NCBI GenBank assembly: GCA_964461025.1
Contig: CAYWSE010000001.1
Coordinates: 73,377 to 137,376 of the forward strand
Origin: JAHBVL01 sp964461025
Lineage (GTDB): Bacteria > Chloroflexota > Chloroflexia > Thermomicrobiales > UBA6265
Reading direction: 5' to 3'
DNA: 64,000 nucleotides
Part shown: positions 52,280 to 60,630 of the stretch, piece by piece
Position numbering within the stretch: the first letter of the stretch is position 1
Layout of the letters: every line of letters starts with the position of its first letter
Notes under the pieces: generated by a model
Databases searched by the model: none
Told to the model about the DNA's origin: nothing
The model's input: the letters and a program-made list of their open reading frames with translations, nothing else
Program-made: the position numbers and the translations under genes

Positions 52280-52867
52280 ATGAAGCCGGCAGACGGGCAG
52301 CTCCAGCACAACCGGACACTCCAACCGGCGAGCCGGCGGCAGCTGTTCGAGCGTCTCTATGACGCCTGCGAATCTCCCGTTCTGAACTATTGCTACTACC
52401 GTCTGGGCAACTGGGTCGACGCCGAAGACGTCGCCCATTTGGTTTTCGAAAAGGCCTATGCGGGACTCCCTGGCTTTCGCGCCGAAGGGGAGCGGTCAGA
52501 GGACGCAATGCGTTCCTGGCTCTTCCGCATTGCCCACAACGAAGTCGCGAATCACCACAGGCATCGCACCCGGCATCAAACCGTCGCGCTCGATCGCGTC
52601 GCAGAGATTCACGACGCCGGCGCCAATCCCGAAGCGGAAGCCTTGCGCACTGAGTCGCATCAGCAGGTGCGAACGCTCCTCGGCTCGCTGACGGACGACC
52701 AGCGGCAGGTCGTCGAGCTTCGCCTCGCCGGCCTGAGCGATGCGGAGATCGGCGGCTTGCTGGAACGGTCGCCGGGAGCGGTGCGGGCAGTGCAGTTCAG
52801 GGCGGTGACTCGGCTTCGCATGCTGATGCAGAGCGACTCCGCTCCAAAGGATCGGTCCGATGTCTGA
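52280..52867 (+). CDS. ECF-type RNA polymerase sigma factor (pair 2)
   Basis: This 195-residue ECF sigma factor has region 2 (ACESPVLNYCYYRLGNWVDAEDVAHLVFEKAYAGL) and region 4 (LTDDQRQVVELRLAGLSDAEIGGLLERSPGAVRAVQFRAVTRLRML). I start at ATG 52280; an upstream TTG in frame lacks a ribosome site. It diverges from the ceramidase-fold paralogue 2 by 257 bp. The next gene overlaps the stop by eight bases, as in pair 1. Confidence 0.9.
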   Translation: MKPADGQLQHNRTLQPASRRQLFERLYDACESPVLNYCYYRLGNWVDAEDVAHLVFEKAYAGLPGFRAEGERSEDAMRSWLFRIAHNEVANHHRHRTRHQTVALDRVAEIHDAGANPEAEALRTESHQQVRTLLGSLTDDQRQVVELRLAGLSDAEIGGLLERSPGAVRAVQFRAVTRLRMLMQSDSAPKDRSDV

Positions 52868-55313
52868 ACGAAACGAAAGAGAGATGGAAGACCGTCTGTC
52901 CTACTTCTGGAATGAGCTCGTGCGATCCGCTGGTGAACCGGTCACCGAAGAGCGCAAGCTCGATCCAGCCATCGCCGACGCCCTGATCAGGTTTCAGGCG
53001 CTTGGCTCGGAAACGCCTCCGCAGGCGGCTCGCGATCGGTTGCGGCAGCGTGTATTCGATTCAATCGACAAGAAGTTTCAGGAGGAAACGATGACAACGT
53101 ATCAGGTTGCGCTGCCGATCGGCGCTACGAACGGCCGTGTATCTCCGTCTTCAGGTGTCCTGACCCTGCCGGGAGCACGAGTGACGTGGCAGTGGCTCGC
53201 AGCAGCGCTTCTGCTTATCGTCGCCGCCAGCGCGATTCTGGCGGTCGCCTTCCAGGACCGGCTGTTCGATGACACAGGTGCGCCGGCTGTCATTCCGGCC
53301 GTGCAGGAGACTCCACCAGGTGATTGGACGCAGTATCGAAATGGTCCGGGACATACCGGCGTTACCGACTCGCCCGGCCCGGAAGCGAACCCCACGACTC
53401 TCTGGGAGTTCGACACCGGCGGACCTGTCAATTCCGAGGCCGCGGTGGTTGGCGGCGTGGTCTACATCGGCAGCGGCAGCGGGCACCTGTACGCGCTGGA
53501 CGCGGCGAGCGGCGACGAAATTTGGGCTGCCGAAATGCGAGATCTGGCGGCCGTCGACGTTGGACCGGTGGTTGGCGAAGGCCTGGTCTACGTCGCGAAC
53601 CGCAACAACGAGCTGGTCGCACTCAATCGCCGCGACGGTTCTGAGGAGTGGGCGTTTCCAACAGCGAATGGTGATGCTTCGCCGGTGCTTATCGATGGAA
53701 GTCTGTTCGTCTCCGGGTCAGATGGCATCATCTATGCGCTCGACCCGTCGTCGGGAGATGAGCAGTGGTCTTTCGCGACAAACGGAGAGACCGCGAGAAC
53801 TCCCGCCTACGCTGACGGCAAAGTCTTTGCCGGCACAATGGAAGGCAGACTCGTCGCGCTCGATGCCGCAACCGGCGAGCAGATCTGGGTTTTCGAAACT
53901 GCGCCCGGACTGATGGTGACGACCGTTGTCTCGTCAGGAACGGTGTACCAGTCGGTCTGGGAGAGCGACACCAGCGGGCTCTTTGCCATCGATGCCGAAA
54001 CGGGCAGCGAGCTCTGGCGCTTCCAGTCGCCGGACAAAACGAATGTCGGCATTCCGACGATCGGCTCCGACCATGTCTTTGTGGCGGCTGACGATGGCAA
54101 GCTGTACGCGCTCGATATCGCCACCGGTGATCCCTTCTGGATCGCCAATGGTGCGGCGCCCTGGCAAGCGGACGTGAAACTTGCCGGCGACGTGCTCTAC
54201 ATCTTCAACCCTGTGTCCCAAACGCTCCACGCGTTCGACGCCAGCGACGGATCCACGATCTGGCAGCTCGAAGAGCATGCCTTTGCCGGCAAGGGACCAG
54301 CCATCAGCAACGGTGTGCTTTACGCCGCCACGGACCTCGGTGTTGTTTTTGCGATCGGCAGCGGAACAGAGGAAGCGGGCGCCAGCTCAGGCAGCGTCAT
54401 CGCCACGCCAGACGACATTGCTGCTTCATCAGGATTCGACCAAAGTCAGATCGAGCTGATCTGGGAGACGGCCGGACCTGAGGCAAGCCCGCTCGAGCTG
54501 CCGCAGGATATCGGCATTGCTCCAGATGGATCGATCTATGTGCTGAACCCCAGGGCCGACCAGTTCCACGTCTACGCTCCTGATGGGTCATTCGTCGAGA
54601 CGTGGGGAGGTCCCGGCAACGGACCCGGGGAATTCAGCTTCTACGGGGCGAACCTCTGGTTCGGCGCGATCGATTTGGATGCCGACGGAAACATCTACGT
54701 CTTCGATCTCCACAACCACCGCATCCAGAAGTTCGCTCCCGATCGCACGTTTCTGAAGGAATGGGGAGTCCATGGAACCGGGGTCGGAGAATTCATTGAG
54801 CCTGAAGGTGCGATTGATGCAACCAATGAGCTCGTTTATGTCACTGACTCGAACAACCGGGTCCAGGTCTTCGATCTCGACGGCAACTATCTCGATCGAT
54901 GGGGACGGACCGGAAGAGAACCAGGGCAGTTCAATGGTCCGCGAGGTGTGGCCATCGACAGCGGGGGGAACATCTACGTCGTCGAACAGGATGGTCGACG
55001 AATCCAGAAGTTTGATTGGTCGGGAGCGGTCATCGATACGAGCAACGCGGATTTTGCACCTCGCGGCCAGTTTGGCCGGCTCTTCTACGTGACCGTCGAC
55101 GAAAACGACTACCTGTATCTCCCCGATTGGGAGGGTCACCGTATCTTAATCTACAACCCAGATGGGGAGCTGATTGCCGAGATCGACGAGATTCCGGGAT
55201 TCGGGAGGGTCATCTCTCCAGTTGACATCGAGTTCGACGACGAAGGTTTCGCCTACATCACTCTGGAAGACCTCCACCGTCTCGTGAAAGTCAAACTTCC
55301 GCCGCTTGCGTAG
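52860..55313 (+). CDS. Dual beta-propeller membrane protein (PQQ-like plus NHL), probable anti-sigma sensor
   Basis: This 817-residue protein has an ~85-residue cytosolic N-terminus (MSERNEREMEDRLSYFW), one transmembrane helix (~110-131), a PQQ-like propeller (residues ~155-520, repeats such as LYALDAASGDEIWAAEM), then an NHL propeller (~560-815, repeats such as NIYVFDLHNHRIQKFAPD, and VTDSNNRVQVFDLD). The combination of two propeller types behind one helix is unusual. Sigma-gene overlap implies it controls the partner sigma, with the propellers as an extracellular ligand sensor; this is inference. No classical anti-sigma zinc motif is seen. Confidence 0.8.
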   Translation: MSERNEREMEDRLSYFWNELVRSAGEPVTEERKLDPAIADALIRFQALGSETPPQAARDRLRQRVFDSIDKKFQEETMTTYQVALPIGATNGRVSPSSGVLTLPGARVTWQWLAAALLLIVAASAILAVAFQDRLFDDTGAPAVIPAVQETPPGDWTQYRNGPGHTGVTDSPGPEANPTTLWEFDTGGPVNSEAAVVGGVVYIGSGSGHLYALDAASGDEIWAAEMRDLAAVDVGPVVGEGLVYVANRNNELVALNRRDGSEEWAFPTANGDASPVLIDGSLFVSGSDGIIYALDPSSGDEQWSFATNGETARTPAYADGKVFAGTMEGRLVALDAATGEQIWVFETAPGLMVTTVVSSGTVYQSVWESDTSGLFAIDAETGSELWRFQSPDKTNVGIPTIGSDHVFVAADDGKLYALDIATGDPFWIANGAAPWQADVKLAGDVLYIFNPVSQTLHAFDASDGSTIWQLEEHAFAGKGPAISNGVLYAATDLGVVFAIGSGTEEAGASSGSVIATPDDIAASSGFDQSQIELIWETAGPEASPLELPQDIGIAPDGSIYVLNPRADQFHVYAPDGSFVETWGGPGNGPGEFSFYGANLWFGAIDLDADGNIYVFDLHNHRIQKFAPDRTFLKEWGVHGTGVGEFIEPEGAIDATNELVYVTDSNNRVQVFDLDGNYLDRWGRTGREPGQFNGPRGVAIDSGGNIYVVEQDGRRIQKFDWSGAVIDTSNADFAPRGQFGRLFYVTVDENDYLYLPDWEGHRILIYNPDGELIAEIDEIPGFGRVISPVDIEFDDEGFAYITLEDLHRLVKVKLPPLA

Positions 55314-55697
55314 ACCGTAGGTCGTGATCCGGAGTGCGGCTCCGCCAATGCAGCCCCCCGCGTTCTGCCGGGGGCCCGGGGGGAACAAGCGTCCCCCGGG
55401 ACCCTGCCAATGTTGTGAGTGGCGTGTTCTATCGGCCCCAGTGACCTTGTGCCGGGCATTCGCGTGACTGCGCATCGCTGCCCGGACGGTGCAGACATCC
55501 GGCAACGCCGCTGTAGGTTGCGACGGGCGCACGCTGTGCGCGGCTACAGCGCTCACCCTGTGACGATGCTCCGCCGGACTCCCGGCAGTCGTAGCTGCGC
55601 ATGGCATGCGCCAAACGCTGCCCGGACGGCGCGGAATGTCCGGCAACGCCGCTGTAGGTTGCGGCGGGCGCACGCTGTGCGCGGCTACCGCCTTTGC
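55314..55697. other. 384-bp intergenic region with 72-bp direct repeats
   Basis: No gene seen. Just after the stop, CGTAGACCGTAGGTCG resembles the metE 3' end. GC-rich hairpins built of CCCCCG/CGGGGG lie at ~55345-55405. Two ~72-bp direct repeats lie at 55476-55547 and 55616-55688. Confidence 0.6.
55476..55688 (+). repeat. Two ~72-bp direct repeats with hairpin core
   Basis: Units 55476-55547 and 55616-55688 both run from CGCTGCCCGGACGG to GTGCGCGGCTAC. A short GCGCACGCTGTGCGC hairpin lies within each. They are 140 bp apart. Confidence 0.75.
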
Positions 55698-55721
55698 CTA
55701 TTGCCCAGTGCCCAGTGCCCG
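55694..55721 (-). repeat. TTGCC heptamer repeat, four units, containing the stop of the next gene
   Basis: Units TTGCCTA, TTGCCCA, GTGCCCA, GTGCCCG. The first unit supplies CTA, complement of the TAG stop of the ceramidase-fold paralogue 3, and the others encode its last residues (GTGQ). Confidence 0.85.
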
Positions 55722-57104
55722 GAGCAAAGCGACTGTCCCCTCCACCATCGCCCCTGCCGCATCCGGCGTGAAGGGCGACGTCTCGACCTCGTATCCCTTC
55801 AGCGGATACGCATCCGGCATCGGGATGTACCCGGCCCAGCCGCTGGTGTAACCGCCGAACCAGGTATGCTCGAAGGGGGACTGCTCCTTGATCTGCAACC
55901 CGATCTCCACGAATGGCTCACCTTGCGTCCCGGCGAAGACAACCGGGCCGATCTGCAGCAGACTGACTTCGACCGGTGTCTCAGTCTTACCCGCGTAGAA
56001 CTTCGAGCGGGTCAGCGTCATGTTCGAGCGCTTGGTGACGAACGTTGCGGCCTCGACCTCCGCGTCCGGCGCTCCCGATTCCCGCAGCGACCGCAATGTC
56101 GCTTCGGCATCGCGCACCTTCGCCTCCGCCTCAGCGATTGGCATATGCTCGATCAGCGGCAACGTGACGTAATCGACGACCATTCGCACTACCGGCGCCG
56201 CTTCCTCGATCTCCTCGTATTCCCAGCGGCCGAGCGGCGCTCCCGATTCCCACGTTCGCTCGTGATGGTATTCGCGGGCAGGGATGTCCATGCTGTGAAA
56301 AACGCGCGCCGCTTCGAATCCCAGGAGCATCCCCAATCGTTCAGGAACCGAAACATCGTCCGTGAAACCTTCATACCCAGGCCCGACATTCCCCGTCGCT
56401 CCCTGCACGAAGAGGCAGGTCGAGCCGGTCAGCAGCTCGATCGTCCGCTTGAAATGACCGGGCCAGTCGGAGCTGAGCAGCCGGTTACTCGGCCCGAGTG
56501 TCGTCGGGTGCATTGTGTAGCCGGCGATCGTCGCCAGCGGGTCGCCATCGATCGTGTCGATCCGCACCACGAGCACATCAGGATCGATCACCCCGCCTGC
56601 ATTGACGCCAGTGACGAGCCGGCCTTGCGGATTGACTTCCCGCCGGTTGATCGCCACCGCGCTCGATCCATGTCCGACGCCGAGTCGCGCTTCGACCATC
56701 GAGTTCCTGGCAGCCAGCGCTGCTCCTGCCGCGTATTCGGGCAACTGCCGGTACCAGGTCTGCAGCGCTTCGAGTCCGTCCTTGATCCAGTCCCACGAGC
56801 TGGGCGGCGGTCCGGCGTGGTTATGCGTAACCGAGACCCGCACATTGTTCTTGGCGATGCCCAGCGCCTCGCTGACCCGCTCCCGAATGACCTCGGTCTC
56901 TTCATTGTTGATGATCACGAGATCGAACTCGCACCAGGCGACCGTTGTGGTGCCATCGTCGACGACGAGGACAGTCGCATTCAGCGGTTGATCGACCCCA
57001 TCTGGCTGGATGTGCGTCTGGGCGCCCCAACCGGCATGCGGCGCGGTCAGCGGCGGCGTGATATCGACCCGGCCGATGCCGGCCCGGAAAGTCTTGGTTG
57101 CCAT
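55698..57104 (-). CDS. Neutral/alkaline ceramidase-fold protein, paralogue 3
   Basis: This 468-residue paralogue of 49159 and 50604 is more divergent. N-terminus FRAGIGRVDITPPLTAPHAGWGAQTHIQ, metal motifs THNHAGPPPS and YTMHPTTLGP, and GNVGPG in place of the ceramidase nucleophile motif. It is separated from the other two by the sigma-propeller pair. The ATG at 57104 has AGGAGAG. Its stop and last residues are made by a heptamer repeat, so the C-terminus may have shifted. Confidence 0.83.
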   Translation of the reverse strand: MATKTFRAGIGRVDITPPLTAPHAGWGAQTHIQPDGVDQPLNATVLVVDDGTTTVAWCEFDLVIINNEETEVIRERVSEALGIAKNNVRVSVTHNHAGPPPSSWDWIKDGLEALQTWYRQLPEYAAGAALAARNSMVEARLGVGHGSSAVAINRREVNPQGRLVTGVNAGGVIDPDVLVVRIDTIDGDPLATIAGYTMHPTTLGPSNRLLSSDWPGHFKRTIELLTGSTCLFVQGATGNVGPGYEGFTDDVSVPERLGMLLGFEAARVFHSMDIPAREYHHERTWESGAPLGRWEYEEIEEAAPVVRMVVDYVTLPLIEHMPIAEAEAKVRDAEATLRSLRESGAPDAEVEAATFVTKRSNMTLTRSKFYAGKTETPVEVSLLQIGPVVFAGTQGEPFVEIGLQIKEQSPFEHTWFGGYTSGWAGYIPMPDAYPLKGYEVETSPFTPDAAGAMVEGTVALLRALGTGQ

Positions 57105-57270
57105 CGTCGGATGCTCTCCTCTGTCGAGTGGGCCGCAGCAGCGTGCAGGCGCGCAATACGACGGCATCGTACCGCTGAGTGGTGGAATTGGCTTGTGGCG
57201 TTCCGGCTCCGACGCACGATAGCGCCAGACGCAATTATCGTATTGCAGAACTTGCCATGATTGCGTCATG

Positions 57271-57322
57271 CGCTATTATAGAACGAATCTCTGGTCTATA
57301 ATAGCGTTACGCGCTACTATAG
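57271..57322. promoter_or_regulatory. Inverted-repeat operator in the fic promoter
   Basis: CGCTATTATAGA (57271-57282) and TCTATAATAGCG (57295-57306) are exact 12-bp inverted repeats, with a third related half-site CGCTACTATAG at 57312-57322. A TTGCCA (57252-57257) plus ATTATA with 17-bp spacing forms a promoter whose -10 lies within the left arm. Autoregulation by the winged-helix end of the Fic protein is plausible. Confidence 0.6.
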
Positions 57323-57365
57323 GTTGGTTTCGAAGATTCTTACTTTCGCTAGACGAGCCCATGTA

Positions 57366-58523
57366 ATGCAGCAGGCATCCGGTCGAACAGGCACATTTGT
57401 ACTGCAACCTCAGGGATATCGGGCATTTATCCCCAACCCGCTTCTCCCGGATCCACCCGTTCAGATGACAGAGGAGCTTATCGAGTTGCTACTGGAGGCG
57501 CAGAGCTGGCTCTCGCGCCTGGACGGCGCAATCGAGTCGGTTCCGGAGCCGGGTCGATTCGTGCGCATGTACGTCCGGCGGGAAGCGGTGCTTTCCAGCC
57601 AAATCGAAGGCACGATCAGCACGATTACCGATCTCATTGCTTCCGAGGCGAAGATATCCAGCGTAACGCTGCCGGCGGATGTCCGCGAAGTCTCGAACTA
57701 CGTCGATGCCATGGACCATGGAATCCACCTTCTCGAACAGCTGCCTATCTCAGTAAGGCTGATCAGGGAAATCCATCGCGTGCTCCTGGCCGGTGTGGCG
57801 CCGGCGAATGTGACGCCCGGTGAGCTTCGCACTTCCCAGAATTGGATCGGGGCTCCCGGTGCATCACTGCAGAATGCCATCTTCGTGCCTCCACCAGCGC
57901 ATCAGGTTCCCGATGCATTGGGCGATCTCGAGCGCTTCCTTCACGGACGGGACCGGATGCCACTGCTGGTCCGGCTGGCGATCGCTCACGCCCAGTTCGA
58001 GATGATCCATCCGTTTCTGGACGGAAATGGACGCGTAGGCCGGCTGCTCATCACGCTCCACCTGATCGAGCGGGAAGTGCTGCGTCAACCAGTTCTCTAT
58101 CTTTCCGGGTTCTTCCGAAATCAAATCGAGTACTATGCACGACTCCGGGCGGTTCAGGAGAAAGGGGACTGGGAAGGCTGGATTTCGTTCATGCTGACCG
58201 GTATCGCGGAAACTGGCCGGAATGCGGAAGCAACAGCACGTCAGGTCCAGCAATTACGGGAACAACATCTCCGACTCATCGTCCAGACGTTCGACCGGGG
58301 CGCCGAGAGCGCGCTTACCGTGCTCGACGACCTTCACCGCGATCCCATCGTCTCAGTAGCCAAGGTTCGCGAGTTGACCGGCCTCACCATCGCGCCGGCG
58401 AATCGGCTTGTATCGCGGATGGTCGATGCAGGAATCCTCGTTGAGATCACTGGTCAGCGCCGCAACCGGCAGTTCGCCTACCAGCCCTATATCCGGCTCT
58501 TCGACGATCCACCGCCGGTTTAG
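57366..58523 (+). CDS. Fic/DOC family AMP-transferase with winged-helix C-terminus
   Basis: This 385-residue Fic protein transfers AMP (or another nucleotide moiety) to target hydroxyls. The catalytic motif HPFLDGNGRVGR is at residues 215-226. A class II inhibitory motif, SSQIEG (77-82), precedes it and would block ATP binding until relieved. The C-terminal ~70 residues (VSVAKVRELTGLTIAPANRLVSRMVDAGIL) form a winged helix. The N-terminus QPQGYRAFIP is shared with a decayed copy at 62037. The start lacks a clear ribosome site, so translation may be weak. Confidence 0.93.
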   Translation: MQQASGRTGTFVLQPQGYRAFIPNPLLPDPPVQMTEELIELLLEAQSWLSRLDGAIESVPEPGRFVRMYVRREAVLSSQIEGTISTITDLIASEAKISSVTLPADVREVSNYVDAMDHGIHLLEQLPISVRLIREIHRVLLAGVAPANVTPGELRTSQNWIGAPGASLQNAIFVPPPAHQVPDALGDLERFLHGRDRMPLLVRLAIAHAQFEMIHPFLDGNGRVGRLLITLHLIEREVLRQPVLYLSGFFRNQIEYYARLRAVQEKGDWEGWISFMLTGIAETGRNAEATARQVQQLREQHLRLIVQTFDRGAESALTVLDDLHRDPIVSVAKVRELTGLTIAPANRLVSRMVDAGILVEITGQRRNRQFAYQPYIRLFDDPPPV

Positions 58524-58730
58524 GCAGCCCTCAGTCGTTCGAAGGTTGCAGTCGGGGGCAGACAGGAAGTCCAGCTCGATTCGTCGCGGAACTGCCCACC
58601 GGGTGTGAAATTGCCAAACCGGGCGTCGCTGCCAAAATGAAATGCACTCACAACCGGTGGCTGCTCTCGGATGGGCTTTCCGGTTCGATGGCGTGACAAT
58701 CCCACCCGGCATGGCGCTGCTTTGAACTTC

Positions 58731-58766
58731 TCTGGCGCTCTGCAAATTGACTCTGGCGCTATGCAA
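58731..58766 (+). promoter_or_regulatory. Direct repeats upstream of the formyltransferase gene
   Basis: TCTGGCGCT(C/A)TGCAA occurs at 58731-58745 and 58752-58766 with a 21-bp period, two helical turns, as expected for a direct-repeat operator. The gene start is at 58813. Confidence 0.4.
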
Positions 58767-58812
58767 TACTCCTTATGCGGCGACATTTTCGATAGGTGAA
58801 TGGAGCTTTTCC

Positions 58813-59727
58813 GTGACGGCGAATCCCATCGAGCCAGTTTCCGAACCATGGCGCATTGTCGTCTTCACGTCGATTCCGGACGGACTGGTCTGGAAACTCA
58901 TCGATGAAGTGGCAAAGCCGATGGGACACAAGATCGTCGCCATCGTGACCACTCCGGGTCCTGAGCGCCGCCGGAACACCGACTATCTGAGTGTTGTCGA
59001 ATCTGCCCCTCCGGGCATCGATGTTCTTGTTTCGAATCATCCGAGCCGGTGGGCGGAAATCGTCGCGGCATGGAAGCCCGACCTGATCGTCAGCGGCGGG
59101 TTTGCCTGGCTGATTCCGGAGGGAGTCACGTCGATTCCCCGTCTCGGCGCCATCAACATCCATCCCGCGCTGCTGCCTCGCAACCGTGGTCCTGCCGCGA
59201 TCGAGTGGGCGCTACGCAATGGCGACGAGGAGATCGGGTTTACGGCGCACAGGATTTCAAATGAGTTCGATACCGGGGCCATCCTCGCCCAGGTCCGCGC
59301 ACCGATCGAAGATGAGGACGATGTGTTCTCGCTCTTCGAAAAGATCGAATCTCTCCTCCCGGAGCTTGTCGAAACTGCACTGCAACGGGTCGCAACGGGA
59401 GATCCCGGCGAACCGCAAGATGAAAGTCTGGCGACGTACGCCGGACTCTTCGAACCTGAATGGCGCGAAATCGACTGGAATCAGCCCGCCCGCACCGTGC
59501 ACAACCAGGTGCGAAGCTGGGTTGGGATGCGTGACACCCCGCGAGGCGCATTTGGTGTAATCGACGGCGAACGCGTACTGATCACCCGAACCCGCCTGCC
59601 CAAGGACGAAGCCGCATCCGTTGCAGCTCCGCCAGGGACGGTGTCTGCGAGGGCCAGCGACTACCTAGTCGTGCAATGCAGCGACGGTCCCCTCGACATA
59701 CTCGAATGGACCCTTGTCGACGCCTGA
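58813..59727 (+). CDS. Formyltransferase family protein (Fmt-like)
   Basis: This 304-residue protein has an N-terminal formyltransferase fold with IVVFTSIPDG, the catalytic-type motif INIHPALLPRNRGPAAIEWAL (His and Gly-Pro loop), and the Asp of NEFDTGAILAQ. A C-terminal domain of Fmt type ends with GTVSARASDYLVVQCSDG. Such enzymes transfer formyl from 10-formyl-tetrahydrofolate to methionyl-tRNA, sugars or amines. The GTG start at 58813 has GGAG upstream. The genome presumably has a housekeeping fmt elsewhere, so the specific acceptor is unknown. Confidence 0.83.
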   Translation: MTANPIEPVSEPWRIVVFTSIPDGLVWKLIDEVAKPMGHKIVAIVTTPGPERRRNTDYLSVVESAPPGIDVLVSNHPSRWAEIVAAWKPDLIVSGGFAWLIPEGVTSIPRLGAINIHPALLPRNRGPAAIEWALRNGDEEIGFTAHRISNEFDTGAILAQVRAPIEDEDDVFSLFEKIESLLPELVETALQRVATGDPGEPQDESLATYAGLFEPEWREIDWNQPARTVHNQVRSWVGMRDTPRGAFGVIDGERVLITRTRLPKDEAASVAAPPGTVSARASDYLVVQCSDGPLDILEWTLVDA

Positions 59728-59893
59728 CCACCAGATCATCTCATCGATCGATGCGCCTTTTTGCCCAGGACCCGGCATCTCAATGGATCGCCACCACTCC
59801 ATCCGGCCAGTTGCGGCATGGCGATGTCACCTGTATCTCTCACTGGCCGGCGCAATGTACACTCGCACGAGTTCATCAAGCGGAGCAACGAAA

Positions 59894-60169
59894 ATGGCCG
59901 ACCCAAAACCAATTCACATCGAACCGACAAGCGACACTGCCCGCCTCCTCGAACAGGCCGACGAAATCCCTCTTACTGTGGAGTCCCGGGGTCGCATCTA
60001 TCGCATCGAACGGCAAGAGCGGACCACCCTCGAGAATTACGATCCCGCCAAAGCATTGGCCGGCCTGAGATCCGGAATAGGTCTCTACGACGGGATTGAC
60101 GTCAAGACGGCCATGCGAGAGATACGAGAGCAACGTGACCAGGCAGACCGCGGTTGGGACACCGAATGA
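59894..60169 (+). CDS. Probable antitoxin of a VapBC-like pair
   Basis: This 91-residue protein lies directly upstream of a PIN-domain toxin and shares an ATGA overlap with it. N-terminal RLLEQADEIPLTVESRGRIYRIERQE resembles small antitoxins; the C-terminal YDGIDVKTAMREIREQRDQ helix would cover the toxin. No clear ribbon-helix-helix or AbrB motif is seen, so the DNA-binding class is unknown. The ATG at 59894 has CGGAG upstream. Confidence 0.75.
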   Translation: MADPKPIHIEPTSDTARLLEQADEIPLTVESRGRIYRIERQERTTLENYDPAKALAGLRSGIGLYDGIDVKTAMREIREQRDQADRGWDTE

Positions 60170-60558
60170 CATACTTGCTCGACAGTGATGTCCTGTCCAG
60201 CTACCTGGATCGCGATGCGGACACTATCTTCGAGGTGGAAAACCTAATGCTCGCTGGCGTCTCGATCAGCATCGTCAGCTACATGGAAACATATCAGGTC
60301 ACGTTTCTCGGGTCTGACACAGAGGAAAGACAACGTCGCCATCACAACGCCCTCGCAGGAATGCCCATTCTCGACTTCACCGTGCCAATCGCCCGTCGGT
60401 GTGCAAAGGTCAGACATGACCTGAACGCCGCTGGCCGCCGAGTTCGCTCACGGGCGCTCGACCTGATGATTGCCGCGACTGCACTCGAACACGGCCTGAT
60501 CCTCGTGACACGCAACGTGGCCGACTATCGCGACATCCCCGACCTGAGGATCGCGTGA
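60166..60558 (+). CDS. vapC: PIN-domain toxin (VapC-like)
   Basis: This 130-residue PIN ribonuclease has the acidic residues: Asp in YLLDSDVL, Glu in SYMETYQVT, and Asp in RALDLMIAATALEHGLILVTRNVADY. VapC toxins cut RNA and are held by the upstream antitoxin. The overlap with the antitoxin gene supports pairing. The MR-family gene ends convergent 70 bp away. Confidence 0.9.
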   Translation: MTYLLDSDVLSSYLDRDADTIFEVENLMLAGVSISIVSYMETYQVTFLGSDTEERQRRHHNALAGMPILDFTVPIARRCAKVRHDLNAAGRRVRSRALDLMIAATALEHGLILVTRNVADYRDIPDLRIA

Positions 60559-60608
60559 AACAACCATCTCTGTGCATGCCCTTCTGAGAGTCCATCCCCT
60601 TCCACCCA

Positions 60609-60630
60609 TTGCCTCTTGCCCATTGCCTCA
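60609..60630 (-). repeat. TTGCC heptamer repeat, containing the stop of the next gene
   Basis: TTGCCTC, TTGCCCA, TTGCCTC then A; the TCA at 60628-60630 is the complement of the TGA stop of the enolase-superfamily gene. Confidence 0.8.

Noticed and set aside
55419..57260. A 613-residue plus-strand frame opposite the third ceramidase-like gene
   Set aside because: Arg-rich shadow of the real minus-strand gene; it also runs through the direct repeats.
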